Positions 7,023-13,598 of a stretch of 13,598 bases of DNA are shown here, in pieces (within the stretch, counting starts at the first letter, position 1; each line of letters opens with the position of its first letter). Both the position numbers and the translations under genes were made by a program. The notes below the pieces were generated by a model. It did not search any database and was not told the DNA's origin. It was given only the letters and a program-made list of their open reading frames with translations. This DNA is from Anaerolineaceae bacterium (lineage in GTDB: Bacteria; Chloroflexota; Anaerolineae; Anaerolineales; Anaerolineaceae). Location of the stretch: assembly GCA_027348305.1 (NCBI GenBank), contig DAIEPS010000025.1, forward strand, positions 1-13,598, read 5' to 3'.

Positions 7023-7213
7023 TTAATTATTGAACTCTTTATCCTTCAAAGAAATGTCTCTTTTACTCTTGCCTCACTCCTACCCCTCTCCATCCAATGG
7101 ATGGAGAGGGGTTTACGGCAAGGTAGAAGTTACAAAATTACTCTTTTCACTGCAGGTTATTTAGAAACAGTCATTGCTTATTATAAATCAGGACTTTATC
7201 TTGTTTTCACTCT
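7023..7213 (-). promoter_or_regulatory. 191-bp intergenic region with possible promoter for the oxidoreductase block
   Basis: This is the largest gap in the window. A perfect TATAAT hexamer lies on the minus strand at 7180-7185, but no convincing -35 element is found 16-18 bases upstream, so promoter activity is only possible. A transcript from it would carry about 150 bases of leader containing the palindrome at 7068-7122. No open frame of note occupies the gap. Confidence 0.25.
7068..7122. repeat. Long palindromic element with 14-bp perfect inner arms
   Basis: The inner part, 7082-7112, is a perfect inverted repeat with 14-base arms (ACCCCTCTCCATCC at 7082-7095 and its complement at 7099-7112) around a 3-base AAT loop. 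A second pair, CTTGCC (7068-7073) with GGCAAG (7117-7122), extends the structure beyond an asymmetric internal loop. Neither side is followed by a run of T, so it is not a standard intrinsic terminator, though a stem this strong may stall transcription or protect RNA ends. CCCCTCTCC-type palindromes occur as dispersed intergenic repeats in several environmental bacterial genomes, so a mobile or REP-like origin is plausible. Confidence 0.75.
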
Positions 7214-8650
7214 TTAGAGCAGTGATGCCAGGTATTCTCCGGTGCGGCAGCCGGCGCTGCCATCCACGAAGGTGACCTCGTCTTTAATGAATTTGATACG
7301 TTCGTCCGAATCCAGAGAAGCATCCGCAAGGTAGGCGTTCAAATGATCCTTAAGCTGTTGGGCATTAAAGGCCACCCGGCCAGCCCCGGCCTGTCTGAAA
7401 CGCTGGTGGGTCGGCCAATCTCCAATTTTGGAAAGGTTAAGTGAAAATTTGTGAGGTTTGTTCCAGCCACCGGGCGTGTCGATGCAAACACTGACGATCG
7501 GCCTGTTGTGGATGGCGGTTTCTACGCACATAGTGGAATAGACCGTGGTAAACACATCCGAATAGGCCATCATGGAGGTCTTTTCGGGCATGTCTTCGCC
7601 CGAGTAATAGCCCAGGTCGCCGCCCAGGGCAACAGGTTCGACCACATGCACATTGGGCAGCCTGCGTGCCAACTCGCGGACGCGTTCACGCTCACCGGCA
7701 AAAAGCGGTTCATCCATGAAGTGGTTCGGGTGCAGGCGGATGAGCAACTGGCTGGGTTCCGAAAGTTCATCCCCCGCGACCAGGTTGGCCAGCGCCTCAA
7801 TGTTGAGATAATTAGGAGAAAAAGTGATGAAGCTGGAGGCATAAGTGATCAGCTTACGGTTGGGATCAAGATCATGCAGCTTGTAGTATTCGTCGCGCGG
7901 GATCAGCCATTCCTTGCGGAAGTAGCCATCGTAAGAGGGAATACCACCGATGTTGACTTTGGCTGGATCCCAGTCGGAACCGTCGACCAATTCAGTTTTC
8001 TGAATTTCAGACCAGCAGGTCATAAAATCCAACGGAGCAGCCGGCACACCGTAGCTGCTGGGGTTATCCCAGCCAACGATCACGGCGCCGGTCTTGATGC
8101 CGCGCTTGACGGATTCACGCAGCAGGTAGCGGTCATTGCGCCAGCCGTAAGTGGCGGAAACCACCAGGTCAGGCTGATATTTTTCAAAGAGATCATCATA
8201 AATGCCGGGGGTGAAGCGCATCTGCCATCTGACCAGGCACTGGCGCGACGCCTTCGAATGGCGCAGCAGGCTGATGACCATGCGCGCCAGGGCCACCACG
8301 ATCCGCTGCGACCCCTGCGCTTCAGCTTCGACCTGCTTAATGTGGCTGTCCATGGCTTCGGTGTTGATGCGGTTCGAAGTGCCCACCCGCCGCACAAAAT
8401 TGGACCAATATTGCAAACCCGGTTGAACTTCAGCGGCATATTTCGCACATGCTTTGAAACGCAGCCCTTCCACGATCATGCCGGGCATGCCAAAACGGCA
8501 GCGGAGCTGATCCACCAGGCCGTCATCGGTGAGCACGACCACGCGCACTCCCTTTTCGACCAGGGTTTTCACGACGTCGCTCTGCAAGAAATAGATAATA
8601 GCCAGACCGTGATCGGCGCTGATAAAAACAGTTTTTTGAGCTTCAGTCAT
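7214..8650 (-). CDS. GT-B-like glycan biosynthesis protein with HP motif
   Basis: A 478-residue soluble-looking protein with no signal peptide or membrane span. The N-terminus (T-V-F-I-S-A-D-H-G-L, 7-16) starts a Rossmann-like domain, and the middle has S-A-T-Y-G-W-R-N-D (165-173) and G-W-D-N-P-S-S-Y (193-200). The C-terminal half contains R-L-H-P-N-H (305-310) and V-Y-S-T-M-C-V-E (370-377). This arrangement resembles GT-B glycosyltransferases related to capsule transferases and CDP-glycerol-type polymerases, where HP and a downstream Ser/Thr-Glu region contact the nucleotide donor. It ends block 1; its ATG shares one base with the methyltransferase stop (TGATG), implying coupled translation. 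The gene is followed by the 191-bp gap. Function is inferred: transfer of a sugar, perhaps a CMP-activated one, to the growing glycan. No precise family is recognised. Confidence 0.6.
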   Translation of the reverse strand: MTEAQKTVFISADHGLAIIYFLQSDVVKTLVEKGVRVVVLTDDGLVDQLRCRFGMPGMIVEGLRFKACAKYAAEVQPGLQYWSNFVRRVGTSNRINTEAMDSHIKQVEAEAQGSQRIVVALARMVISLLRHSKASRQCLVRWQMRFTPGIYDDLFEKYQPDLVVSATYGWRNDRYLLRESVKRGIKTGAVIVGWDNPSSYGVPAAPLDFMTCWSEIQKTELVDGSDWDPAKVNIGGIPSYDGYFRKEWLIPRDEYYKLHDLDPNRKLITYASSFITFSPNYLNIEALANLVAGDELSEPSQLLIRLHPNHFMDEPLFAGERERVRELARRLPNVHVVEPVALGGDLGYYSGEDMPEKTSMMAYSDVFTTVYSTMCVETAIHNRPIVSVCIDTPGGWNKPHKFSLNLSKIGDWPTHQRFRQAGAGRVAFNAQQLKDHLNAYLADASLDSDERIKFIKDEVTFVDGSAGCRTGEYLASLL

Positions 8651-9504
8651 CAGGCTTTCTTTCGCAGCACCACGAGATAACCGACGGGTGCGGGGTTGGG
8701 TTGAGATTGGGTTGCGTCAATGAATCCCTTGCGGGTGACTTTGCCGAACCAGTTAAACAGGCGTTGGATGATAAAAACCAACGACCGGGCTACGAATTGT
8801 TGAGATTTGGGTTGTGTCTTGATCGAGTACTGCCAGGCATTGCCCAGGCTCTCATTGAGCAAATACTGGGTGTCGTAATAACCCTGCAGACTCTCGACCT
8901 GCAAACCTGCATCCGCGGCCATCTTCTCGATGAAATAGGGGGTATAGCGGGCAAAATCAAAAGGCGCCTGGTGAACTTTGAGTAAAAACGGAACCGTTAT
9001 GACAACACTTCCGCCAGGAGCGACAATGCGTGCAATGGATTTCAACAGGCTGCGGCATTCATAAACGTGCTCGAGTACGTTCATCAAGACAACCACGTCA
9101 AACGCACTGTCCTTGAAGGGATTCACCTCACCCAGGTCCGCCACGAGGTCCACTTCAGGGTAAGGGACGATATCCAGTGAATAATACTGGCGGCCTTCAA
9201 AGATGTCTGCGAAATCGCCGTGACCGGCGCCTACATCGAGAATTTTCGCGTTAGAGGGCAACGCTTTAACAAAGCCATTGAGAAACTTCCAGTTGGACTT
9301 GCGCCAGGCAGTTCCTTTGTTGGGTCCGCGTTCGACTTTTTCCCAGGGCTCAATGGTGGCCGGCACGTCAGTGAAAAGCGGAATGCCCTGCACCATCCTG
9401 GCAGTGTAATCGCATTTGGAGCATGCCAAAGACTCGCTACTTTTCTCCAGTAATACAGCCCCGCATTGCGGACAGTTCATCAGGTCGAGGATTTCTTTTT
9501 TCAA
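8650..9504 (-). CDS. Zinc-ribbon SAM-dependent methyltransferase
   Basis: With the chosen start it has 284 residues. Cys pairs C-P-Q-C (11-14) and C-S-K-C (28-31) form a Trm112-like zinc ribbon, followed by a class I methyltransferase domain: I-L-D-V-G-A-G-H-G-D-F (88-98) binds S-adenosylmethionine, Asp111 is the likely ribose-binding acid, and L-M-N-V-L-E-H-V (140-147) is motif IV-like. The TTG at 9504 is preferred because AAAAGGA lies 8 bases upstream (9513-9519). An upstream TTG at 9537 would overlap the GT2 gene and has no such site, and the first ATG (9480) also lacks one. Within a glycan operon it probably O- or N-methylates a sugar of the polymer or a lipid-linked intermediate. The C-terminal ~60 residues, with a hydrophobic stretch around 239-252, may associate with the membrane. 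Acceptor unknown. Confidence 0.82.
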   Translation of the reverse strand: MKKEILDLMNCPQCGAVLLEKSSESLACSKCDYTARMVQGIPLFTDVPATIEPWEKVERGPNKGTAWRKSNWKFLNGFVKALPSNAKILDVGAGHGDFADIFEGRQYYSLDIVPYPEVDLVADLGEVNPFKDSAFDVVVLMNVLEHVYECRSLLKSIARIVAPGGSVVITVPFLLKVHQAPFDFARYTPYFIEKMAADAGLQVESLQGYYDTQYLLNESLGNAWQYSIKTQPKSQQFVARSLVFIIQRLFNWFGKVTRKGFIDATQSQPNPAPVGYLVVLRKKA

Positions 9505-9512
9505 GTGTCTTA

Positions 9513-9519
9513 TCCTTTT
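9513..9519 (-). promoter_or_regulatory. Ribosome-binding site that decides the TTG start of the methyltransferase
   Basis: On the minus strand the bases read AAAAGGA, 8 bases before the TTG at 9504. It overlaps the stop codon of the preceding GT2 gene, so the two genes are probably translated in succession. Confidence 0.6.
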
Positions 9520-10465
9520 AGCGGTAATACAAGCCAAAGATCCAGTCGTATAGGCGCATCAGCGGCCACTTGATCAACTTAAAGTTACGCAGCCGTTTGG
9601 TGAATGAAACCTTTTTGGCTGCCGGTGCCGCCGGTTTGTATTCTGTCAGTACATCGTTGCTCATGTTTTGCATATACGGCGTGGCTGTCATCAGGCGCAA
9701 GTATCCGGCTTCGTTCATGCGGATATCGAGCTGTCTCACTTGCCCCATGGGTTTATCCATGTCGAAGGGCAGGAATTCTTTCATCACCTTCTTGTAGACC
9801 AAGAACTGGTAATGGATGGCGCCGATGTGTGCCTGTAGCCCATTGTAAGTCACGCGCAGATCTTGATGCGTCTCATAGAGTTTGCGGGTCTCATCCTCTT
9901 CATGGCCAAGGCTCATGGTAAAAGAGCGGAAGGTTTCCCAGTCCAGAAAACGGCCGCGCTCAAACGCAACACCCGGGGTTTGCTGCGCCCATTCGATCGT
10001 TTTGGTGGCGAATTCCTCTTTTTGAGCGATGGGGCGCGAGGTGACCATGCCGACATTGGGATAGGTCTCGAGCACCTTCATCGAATTGGAAAGCCAACCC
10101 GGATAGAAGTAACAGTCATTGTCAGAATAGGCGATGATCTCGCCGGGAGCACCATCAAGCATCAAATTCCATGCGCCGCCCTTGCCCAGGTTCTTTTCAG
10201 ACAGCATCAGGTATTGGATCCTGCCTTCTCGCTGCATCTGCACAAGATAGTCGGTGACTTCTTTACAGGAGCCATTATCGAAAACCAACAGGTCGTAGGG
10301 CATATCGGTATTCGCCCAGATGCTGCCGAGGCAGGATTGAAGTACTTTTAGCAGGTTGGCGTAGTATCCGCTCAACATGGGGATGTAATTCAAAATGGCC
10401 ACCGTGATACGCTGCGGTTTGGCGACTGTAGTAATCTTCTTGACCGGATTTTGTCCCTGGCGCAT
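9518..10465 (-). CDS. Family 2 glycosyltransferase
   Basis: A 315-residue GT-A glycosyltransferase. After a basic 18-residue lead, T-V-A-I-L-N-Y (21-27) begins the nucleotide-binding domain. L-L-V-F-D-N-G-S (59-66), N-L-G-K-G-G-A-W-N (92-100) and Y-S-D-N-D-C-Y-F (113-120) follow; the last contains the D-x-D metal-binding motif. A long region (about 150-240) with H-I-G-A-I-H-Y-Q (213-220) and Q-L-D-I-R-M (245-250) replaces the short acceptor domain of simple GT2 enzymes. The C-terminus is rich in basic and aromatic residues (286-315), suggesting a peripheral membrane contact. The ATG has AGGAG 7 bases upstream and lies 4 bases after the preceding stop. It likely adds a sugar to the surface glycan; donor and acceptor unknown. 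Confidence 0.82.
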   Translation of the reverse strand: MRQGQNPVKKITTVAKPQRITVAILNYIPMLSGYYANLLKVLQSCLGSIWANTDMPYDLLVFDNGSCKEVTDYLVQMQREGRIQYLMLSEKNLGKGGAWNLMLDGAPGEIIAYSDNDCYFYPGWLSNSMKVLETYPNVGMVTSRPIAQKEEFATKTIEWAQQTPGVAFERGRFLDWETFRSFTMSLGHEEDETRKLYETHQDLRVTYNGLQAHIGAIHYQFLVYKKVMKEFLPFDMDKPMGQVRQLDIRMNEAGYLRLMTATPYMQNMSNDVLTEYKPAAPAAKKVSFTKRLRNFKLIKWPLMRLYDWIFGLYYR

Positions 10466-10469
10466 CGAC

Positions 10470-11399
10470 TTACTCCTCTTTCAGATTCTTTCTTGCCAAC
10501 CTGGCACGGATGGCTGCCCACGCTTTACGCGGGTGAAATAACAGGTGCATGATTTCAGCCAAAAAGGCGGACTTTAATTTGAGTATGGGAAAGATTTCAA
10601 TTTCCCGCAGTAAATGTTTCATGCTCCATTTAACCGGCGCGATCTTCCCATCTCTGAATGCATAATTGGCATCAGGCAAAGTGAAGATGGTGCGTCTGCC
10701 ACCTGCCAGACGGATGTTCTCGTCCGTTTCGGGAAGATGGTAGTGCGCCTGTCCGCCGGGCAGGTGGCTGTAATCGTGATTTTGGTGGACGATCTGGATC
10801 TCAGCGCTGGCATCGATGGTTTTCCAGCCCTGAAGACGGGACTGATAGATCATCCAGTTGTCCCAACCGGCGCGGCCGATGGCAAAATCGGGGATGGTTT
10901 GAAAACATGCACGCGGATAGATAAAGTAGTCACTGCCCATGGGCTTATGCAGGCTGCCTTTTTCTGTGCATTCCTGTTTTAACCTTGCCTGCCAATCTGC
11001 AGAAAAATCCAATTCGCGGGTGACTTCCAGATCCCAGCGCTGGCCAACCATTAGGAACTGACTTGTTTGTGCAAGCGTTTTTTGTGCAGAGAGCAGAAAA
11101 CCCGGGAAGAGCAGAATATCTGCATTGACATAAGCCAACAGTGGAGAGTCATTTTGGGCGCGGGCCGCGGCAAAAAGTGAACTGATCAACGGCGTGCCGC
11201 TGGAATTGCGCTGGATGTCTTTGATCTGGCGTACACCGAGCTTGCTGGCTTCTTCGGCCATGCCTTCTTCATCGCCCAACAGAAGCACTTCCACCTCGCT
11301 GCCCAACTGCAGCCATGAACGGATGGCGTTGCGCTGGATCAGCGCAATGTGCGGGTTGGTGAAGGGTTTGGGCGCCGTGAAAAGGGTCAGTTGCGTCAT
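10470..11399 (-). CDS. GT-A-like nucleotide-sugar transferase family protein
   Basis: A 309-residue protein with GT-A features. It opens with L-T-L-F-T-A-P-K-P-F (4-13); A-Y-V-N-A-D-I-L-L-F (89-98) holds an N-A-D triplet in the place of a D-x-D motif; P-M-G-S-D-Y-F-I-Y (153-161) and G-W-D-N-W (178-182) look like acceptor-site elements, and H-Q-N-H-D-Y-S-H (205-212) may supply late histidines. The overall pattern matches a family of glycan-cluster proteins related to nucleotide-diphospho-sugar transferases, usually annotated only broadly. Its ATG overlaps the upstream stop as ATGA with no ribosome-binding sequence, so it depends on translation of the cytidylyltransferase gene. The C-terminal tail (285-309) is strongly basic. 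A transferase role is likely; sugar specificity is unknown. Confidence 0.68.
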   Translation of the reverse strand: MTQLTLFTAPKPFTNPHIALIQRNAIRSWLQLGSEVEVLLLGDEEGMAEEASKLGVRQIKDIQRNSSGTPLISSLFAAARAQNDSPLLAYVNADILLFPGFLLSAQKTLAQTSQFLMVGQRWDLEVTRELDFSADWQARLKQECTEKGSLHKPMGSDYFIYPRACFQTIPDFAIGRAGWDNWMIYQSRLQGWKTIDASAEIQIVHQNHDYSHLPGGQAHYHLPETDENIRLAGGRRTIFTLPDANYAFRDGKIAPVKWSMKHLLREIEIFPILKLKSAFLAEIMHLLFHPRKAWAAIRARLARKNLKEE

Positions 11400-12169
11400 G
11401 GCTGGGCTTTCTTGCTGCGGTCTTCAACGTCAAACATGGATTTATGCTTGACGGCTTGATTAATTTGAGCCAATTCAGGTTCTTTTTTGAATACTTCCAG
11501 CACATCCAGCCAGGTGAAGTCGTTGCGTCCACCCAGGCGTTTGATGACTTCCTGCAATAAGGCATAATCTTCAGGGGTGTCGAGCGTCCAGCGCAGGGTA
11601 CCGAGATCCTCAGTGTGGTCCAACTGTACCACCTTGAAACGACCTTTCACTTCATAGAGATAGGGCAGCACGTGTTCACGGTCATGTTTTTCATCAGCCA
11701 CGTGCCAGGCAAATGTCAGAGCGGCCATGGTGCAAACCTCTACGTCAAGGCCAATGGGGTAGGTGCGGTGGAAAGGAGGCGGCAGCCTGTTGCACGAAAA
11801 GTCAGCCTTCTGGTCGATCAAGGCCTGGATGGTCTTGTCGATCAGATCCGGGTCGATCAACGGGCAGTCGCCCGTAAGTCTGACAACGATATCTGCATGG
11901 TAAAGGGTGGCTGCCTGATAGTAGCGATCCAGCACATCGGGCAGGCTGCCGCGGAAAACATCGATCTTTTCATCATTGCACATCTTGACGATCGGCTCAT
12001 CCGAGGGATCAATGGTTGTGGCAACCACGACACGGGTGATCAACTTTGACTGACGCACACGTTCGACCATGCGGCTGAGCACGGAGCGTCCGCCCAGGTC
12101 AAGCAATACCTTGCCCGGCAACCGGGTGGAACTCATTCGCGCTTGCAGAATGGCAACGATCTCAGTCAT
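11396..12169 (-). CDS. SpsF/NeuA-like cytidylyltransferase-family protein
   Basis: A 257-residue nucleotidyltransferase of the family that includes SpsF and the CMP-sugar synthetases. The N-terminal I-L-Q-A-R-M-S-S-T-R-L-P-G-K (7-20) is the diagnostic nucleotide-binding loop. T-T-I-D-P-S-D (51-57) and R-L-T-G-D-C-P-L-I-D-P (97-107) follow, the latter with a metal-binding Asp, and T-L-D-T-P-E-D (195-201) supplies a further acidic cluster. Typical substrates are acidic or deoxy sugars activated by CTP; family members in spore-coat and O-antigen clusters often have no defined product. The ATG at 12169 is chosen because it starts the conserved domain and overlaps the GT4 stop by 8 bases; a longer GTG start at 12241 would add 24 residues that fit no domain. 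It differs clearly from the NeuA domain at 3981-5219, so a second activated sugar is probable. Confidence 0.82.
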   Translation of the reverse strand: MTEIVAILQARMSSTRLPGKVLLDLGGRSVLSRMVERVRQSKLITRVVVATTIDPSDEPIVKMCNDEKIDVFRGSLPDVLDRYYQAATLYHADIVVRLTGDCPLIDPDLIDKTIQALIDQKADFSCNRLPPPFHRTYPIGLDVEVCTMAALTFAWHVADEKHDREHVLPYLYEVKGRFKVVQLDHTEDLGTLRWTLDTPEDYALLQEVIKRLGGRNDFTWLDVLEVFKKEPELAQINQAVKHKSMFDVEDRSKKAQP

Positions 12170-13271
12170 GGGACCCCACAGTGGAAAAAGCAGCATCATA
12201 TGCTTTAAGTAAGACAGTGAAGTTCTTGCTCCAATCGGCACGTTTTTCAGCCAAGGTACGATTGCCGATCTTTATTTGGTTAAGCCTGCCTACCAATGAG
12301 GCAGCCAGTAAGATCTTTTGCGAACATATTTGTGAATCTCCATCTTTGAATAGCCAGCCCTGTTCACCTTCATTAATCCACTCGAGGTTGCCGGGGATGT
12401 CGGAAACCACGACTGGCAGTCCACAAGCCAGAGCTTCCATCAATGAAACGGATGATCCATCGCTGTGTGAAGCGCTGAGATAAATATCGGCACTACGATA
12501 AATATCAGGTAGTTCTTCAAGCGAAGCGTGCCCGCCGAAATGGACCTTATCCGTCAGGTCGTGGTCAAAAACGTATTGTCTGAATTGAGATTCTTGAGAA
12601 CCTTTGCCAAAAAGCAAAAGGCGCAGATCAGGGTTCTCAGCGCAAGCCTCAGCAAAAGCTTTAAGCAGCACATCCACTCCGTAGAGTGGTGATAGCGAAC
12701 GATTCGAAAGCAGCACAACCCTGTCTTGCCAGCCCAATTGCTCACGCAAAGGAGCGCCACCGGCAGGAGTAAAATGCTGCAAATCAACCCCCCATGGGAA
12801 TTGGAAATAATTTTGTCTTGGAAACCCTAACGATTCCGCCTTCTTACCGACGGAAGCGCAATCACCGACCAGCACATCGGTTCGTTCCAGAGTGTAGCGG
12901 GTCACAAATTGTGAGAAAGGATTTTCATCCGCATCAAGCAGCAGATCGGAACCCCAAGACATGGAAACCAGGGGATGAAATCCCACCTTCGCAGTGTAAT
13001 ATGCCGCCGTTTGAATGGGGCCTGCATGAATAATATCGGGACGAATTCTTTCCAATACTTCTTTTAACCATTCGAGTTGTTCATTAAGTGTTTGTTCGGT
13101 ATAAATTGGGTTGATCCCCTGCCATTCGATCTCGGTGATATTACCCGGCCATTGACGGCCAGCCTCAGGCTCCAGACACAGCACAAAGATCTGGTGCTCG
13201 GTGGCAGCCAGGGCCTGTGTGAACCTCAGATCATGCGGAGACTGAGTGCGGGTGAAATACAATACTTTCAT
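12162..13271 (-). CDS. Family 4 glycosyltransferase
   Basis: A 369-residue GT-B retaining glycosyltransferase. The N-terminal acceptor domain covers about 1-165, with D-I-I-H-A-G-P (79-85) and S-W-G-S-D (105-109). P-W-G-V-D-L-Q-H-F (159-167) is the hallmark junction of GT4 enzymes. The C-terminal donor domain has L-S-N-R-S-L (188-193), the core H-F-G-G-H-A-S (244-250) and S-D-G-S-S-V-S-L-M-E-A (270-280); this corresponds to the E-x7-E motif, but with Asp271 in place of the first Glu and Glu279 as the second. The start ATG is 15 bases after the NeuB stop and has no clear ribosome-binding sequence. It should transfer a hexose-type sugar from a nucleotide donor to the lipid-linked glycan at the cytoplasmic face of the membrane; the sugar is not determinable. 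Confidence 0.88.
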   Translation of the reverse strand: MKVLYFTRTQSPHDLRFTQALAATEHQIFVLCLEPEAGRQWPGNITEIEWQGINPIYTEQTLNEQLEWLKEVLERIRPDIIHAGPIQTAAYYTAKVGFHPLVSMSWGSDLLLDADENPFSQFVTRYTLERTDVLVGDCASVGKKAESLGFPRQNYFQFPWGVDLQHFTPAGGAPLREQLGWQDRVVLLSNRSLSPLYGVDVLLKAFAEACAENPDLRLLLFGKGSQESQFRQYVFDHDLTDKVHFGGHASLEELPDIYRSADIYLSASHSDGSSVSLMEALACGLPVVVSDIPGNLEWINEGEQGWLFKDGDSQICSQKILLAASLVGRLNQIKIGNRTLAEKRADWSKNFTVLLKAYDAAFSTVGSHD

Positions 13272-13286
13272 GACGGCAGCTTCTGC

Positions 13287-13598
13287 TTAAGCCTCCAGGT
13301 CCGTCCAACGGATCTCTTTGCCAAAAGGCATATCATGCAAGGCAACCGTGCCGATGACATTACCTATTTGATCGGGTTTAATGGCGCCAGGGGTGGCGGG
13401 GCGTAAAATATCAAGGCTCTCGCGTGAGATCTTTTCACCGGCTTTGATGTCACGGGCAGCACGCAGACAACGGCGCTGAACCACGGTGGTGTCTTTTTCG
13501 TTGTCAGTAATGGTCTTGTCTGCTGAACCCAGCGCCCGTTCGAGTTCACGGGTGCGGTCCACCATTTCTTTCCAGGTTGCCGGGGTCATTGAGAAGGG
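13287..13598 (-). CDS. C-terminal end of a NeuB-type nonulosonic acid synthase with SAF domain (partial, cut by the right edge)
   Basis: The visible 103 residues continue to the window edge in frame. They begin with the last helix of the synthase barrel (P-A-T-W-K-E-M-V, residues 6-13 of the visible part, a conserved lead-in to the SAF domain). The SAF (antifreeze-like) domain follows: Q-R-R-C-L-R-A-A-R-D-I-K-A-G-E (42-56) is the conserved opening, then L-R-P-A-T-P-G (65-71), I-G-N-V-I-G (79-84) and the final F-G-K-E-I-R-W-T-D-L-E (92-102). In full-length NeuB this domain reaches into the neighbouring subunit's active site. The barrel with its catalytic residues lies outside the window, so the sugar made cannot be told. 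The gene begins block 1 as seen here and is 15 bases from the GT4 gene. Confidence 0.82.
   Translation of the reverse strand, partial: PFSMTPATWKEMVDRTRELERALGSADKTITDNEKDTTVVQRRCLRAARDIKAGEKISRESLDILRPATPGAIKPDQIGNVIGTVALHDMPFGKEIRWTDLEA

Noticed and set aside
7082..7112. Intrinsic (Rho-independent) terminator
   Set aside because: The stem is strong, but on neither strand is it followed by a run of T; it is listed as a palindromic repeat instead.
7451..8680. Long plus-strand open frame (about 409 codons) opposite the 478-residue GT-B-like gene
   Set aside because: It is antisense to a gene with clear motifs and start/stop coupling to its neighbour; its translation is rich in His, Gly and Val with no recognisable domain, as expected for a reverse-strand shadow.
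9505..9537. Upstream TTG start for the methyltransferase
   Set aside because: It would overlap the GT2 coding end, has no ribosome-binding sequence, and adds residues without family match; the TTG at 9504 has AAAAGGA at good spacing.
12170..12241. Longer start for the SpsF-like gene
   Set aside because: The 24 extra residues have no family match and would overlap deeply with the GT4 gene; the ATG at 12169 starts exactly at the conserved domain.
1..13598. CRISPR array, tRNA, rRNA, transposase or phage genes
   Set aside because: No regularly spaced repeats, RNA-gene signatures or mobile-element proteins were seen on either strand; the window is filled by glycan genes.

Overview
The window is one dense, single-direction block of surface-glycan genes from a bacterium. 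All 14 recognisable protein-coding regions, two of them cut by the window edges, lie on the minus strand, so transcription runs from right to left. The block centres on nonulosonic (sialic-acid-like) sugars: two NeuB-type synthases, a NeuA-type CMP-sugar synthetase fused to a KdsC-like phosphatase, a SpsF-like nucleotidyltransferase, and the start of a further cytidylyltransferase. Base composition looks near 50% GC. Gene style and a CCCCTCTCC-type intergenic palindrome would fit an environmental Gram-negative-like or Chloroflexota (Anaerolineae) genome, but this taxonomic guess is tentative; no rRNA, tRNA or marker gene is present.

Layout, in transcription order. Block 1 (13598 to 7214): C-terminal end of a NeuB-type synthase with its SAF domain, a GT4 glycosyltransferase, a SpsF/NeuA-like cytidylyltransferase, a GT-A-like protein, a GT2 glycosyltransferase, a zinc-ribbon SAM methyltransferase, and a 478-residue GT-B-like protein. 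These genes overlap or lie within about 15 bases of each other. A 191-bp gap (7023-7213) with a strong palindrome follows. Block 2 (7022 to 3981): a Gfo/Idh/MocA oxidoreductase, a PtmA-like short-chain dehydrogenase and the NeuA-KdsC fusion. A 168-bp gap (3813-3980) follows. Block 3 (3812 to 1): a short NeuB-type synthase with no SAF domain, a 536-residue GT-B-like protein, a GT2 glycosyltransferase, a small MoaD/ThiS-like protein ending in Gly-Gly, and the first codons of another probable cytidylyltransferase.

Reading the genes together: the synthases would condense a six-carbon amino sugar with phosphoenolpyruvate, the fused HAD domain could remove a phosphate, and the NeuA domain would activate the product with CTP. 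The dehydrogenase and oxidoreductase probably shape the precursor. The glycosyltransferases and methyltransferase would assemble and decorate the glycan. No NeuC/LegG-type epimerase, flippase, polymerase or export gene is in the window, so the pathway is incomplete here. The least expected items are the NeuA-HAD fusion, the SAF-less synthase beside a SAF-bearing one, and the MoaD/ThiS-like gene inside a glycan operon.
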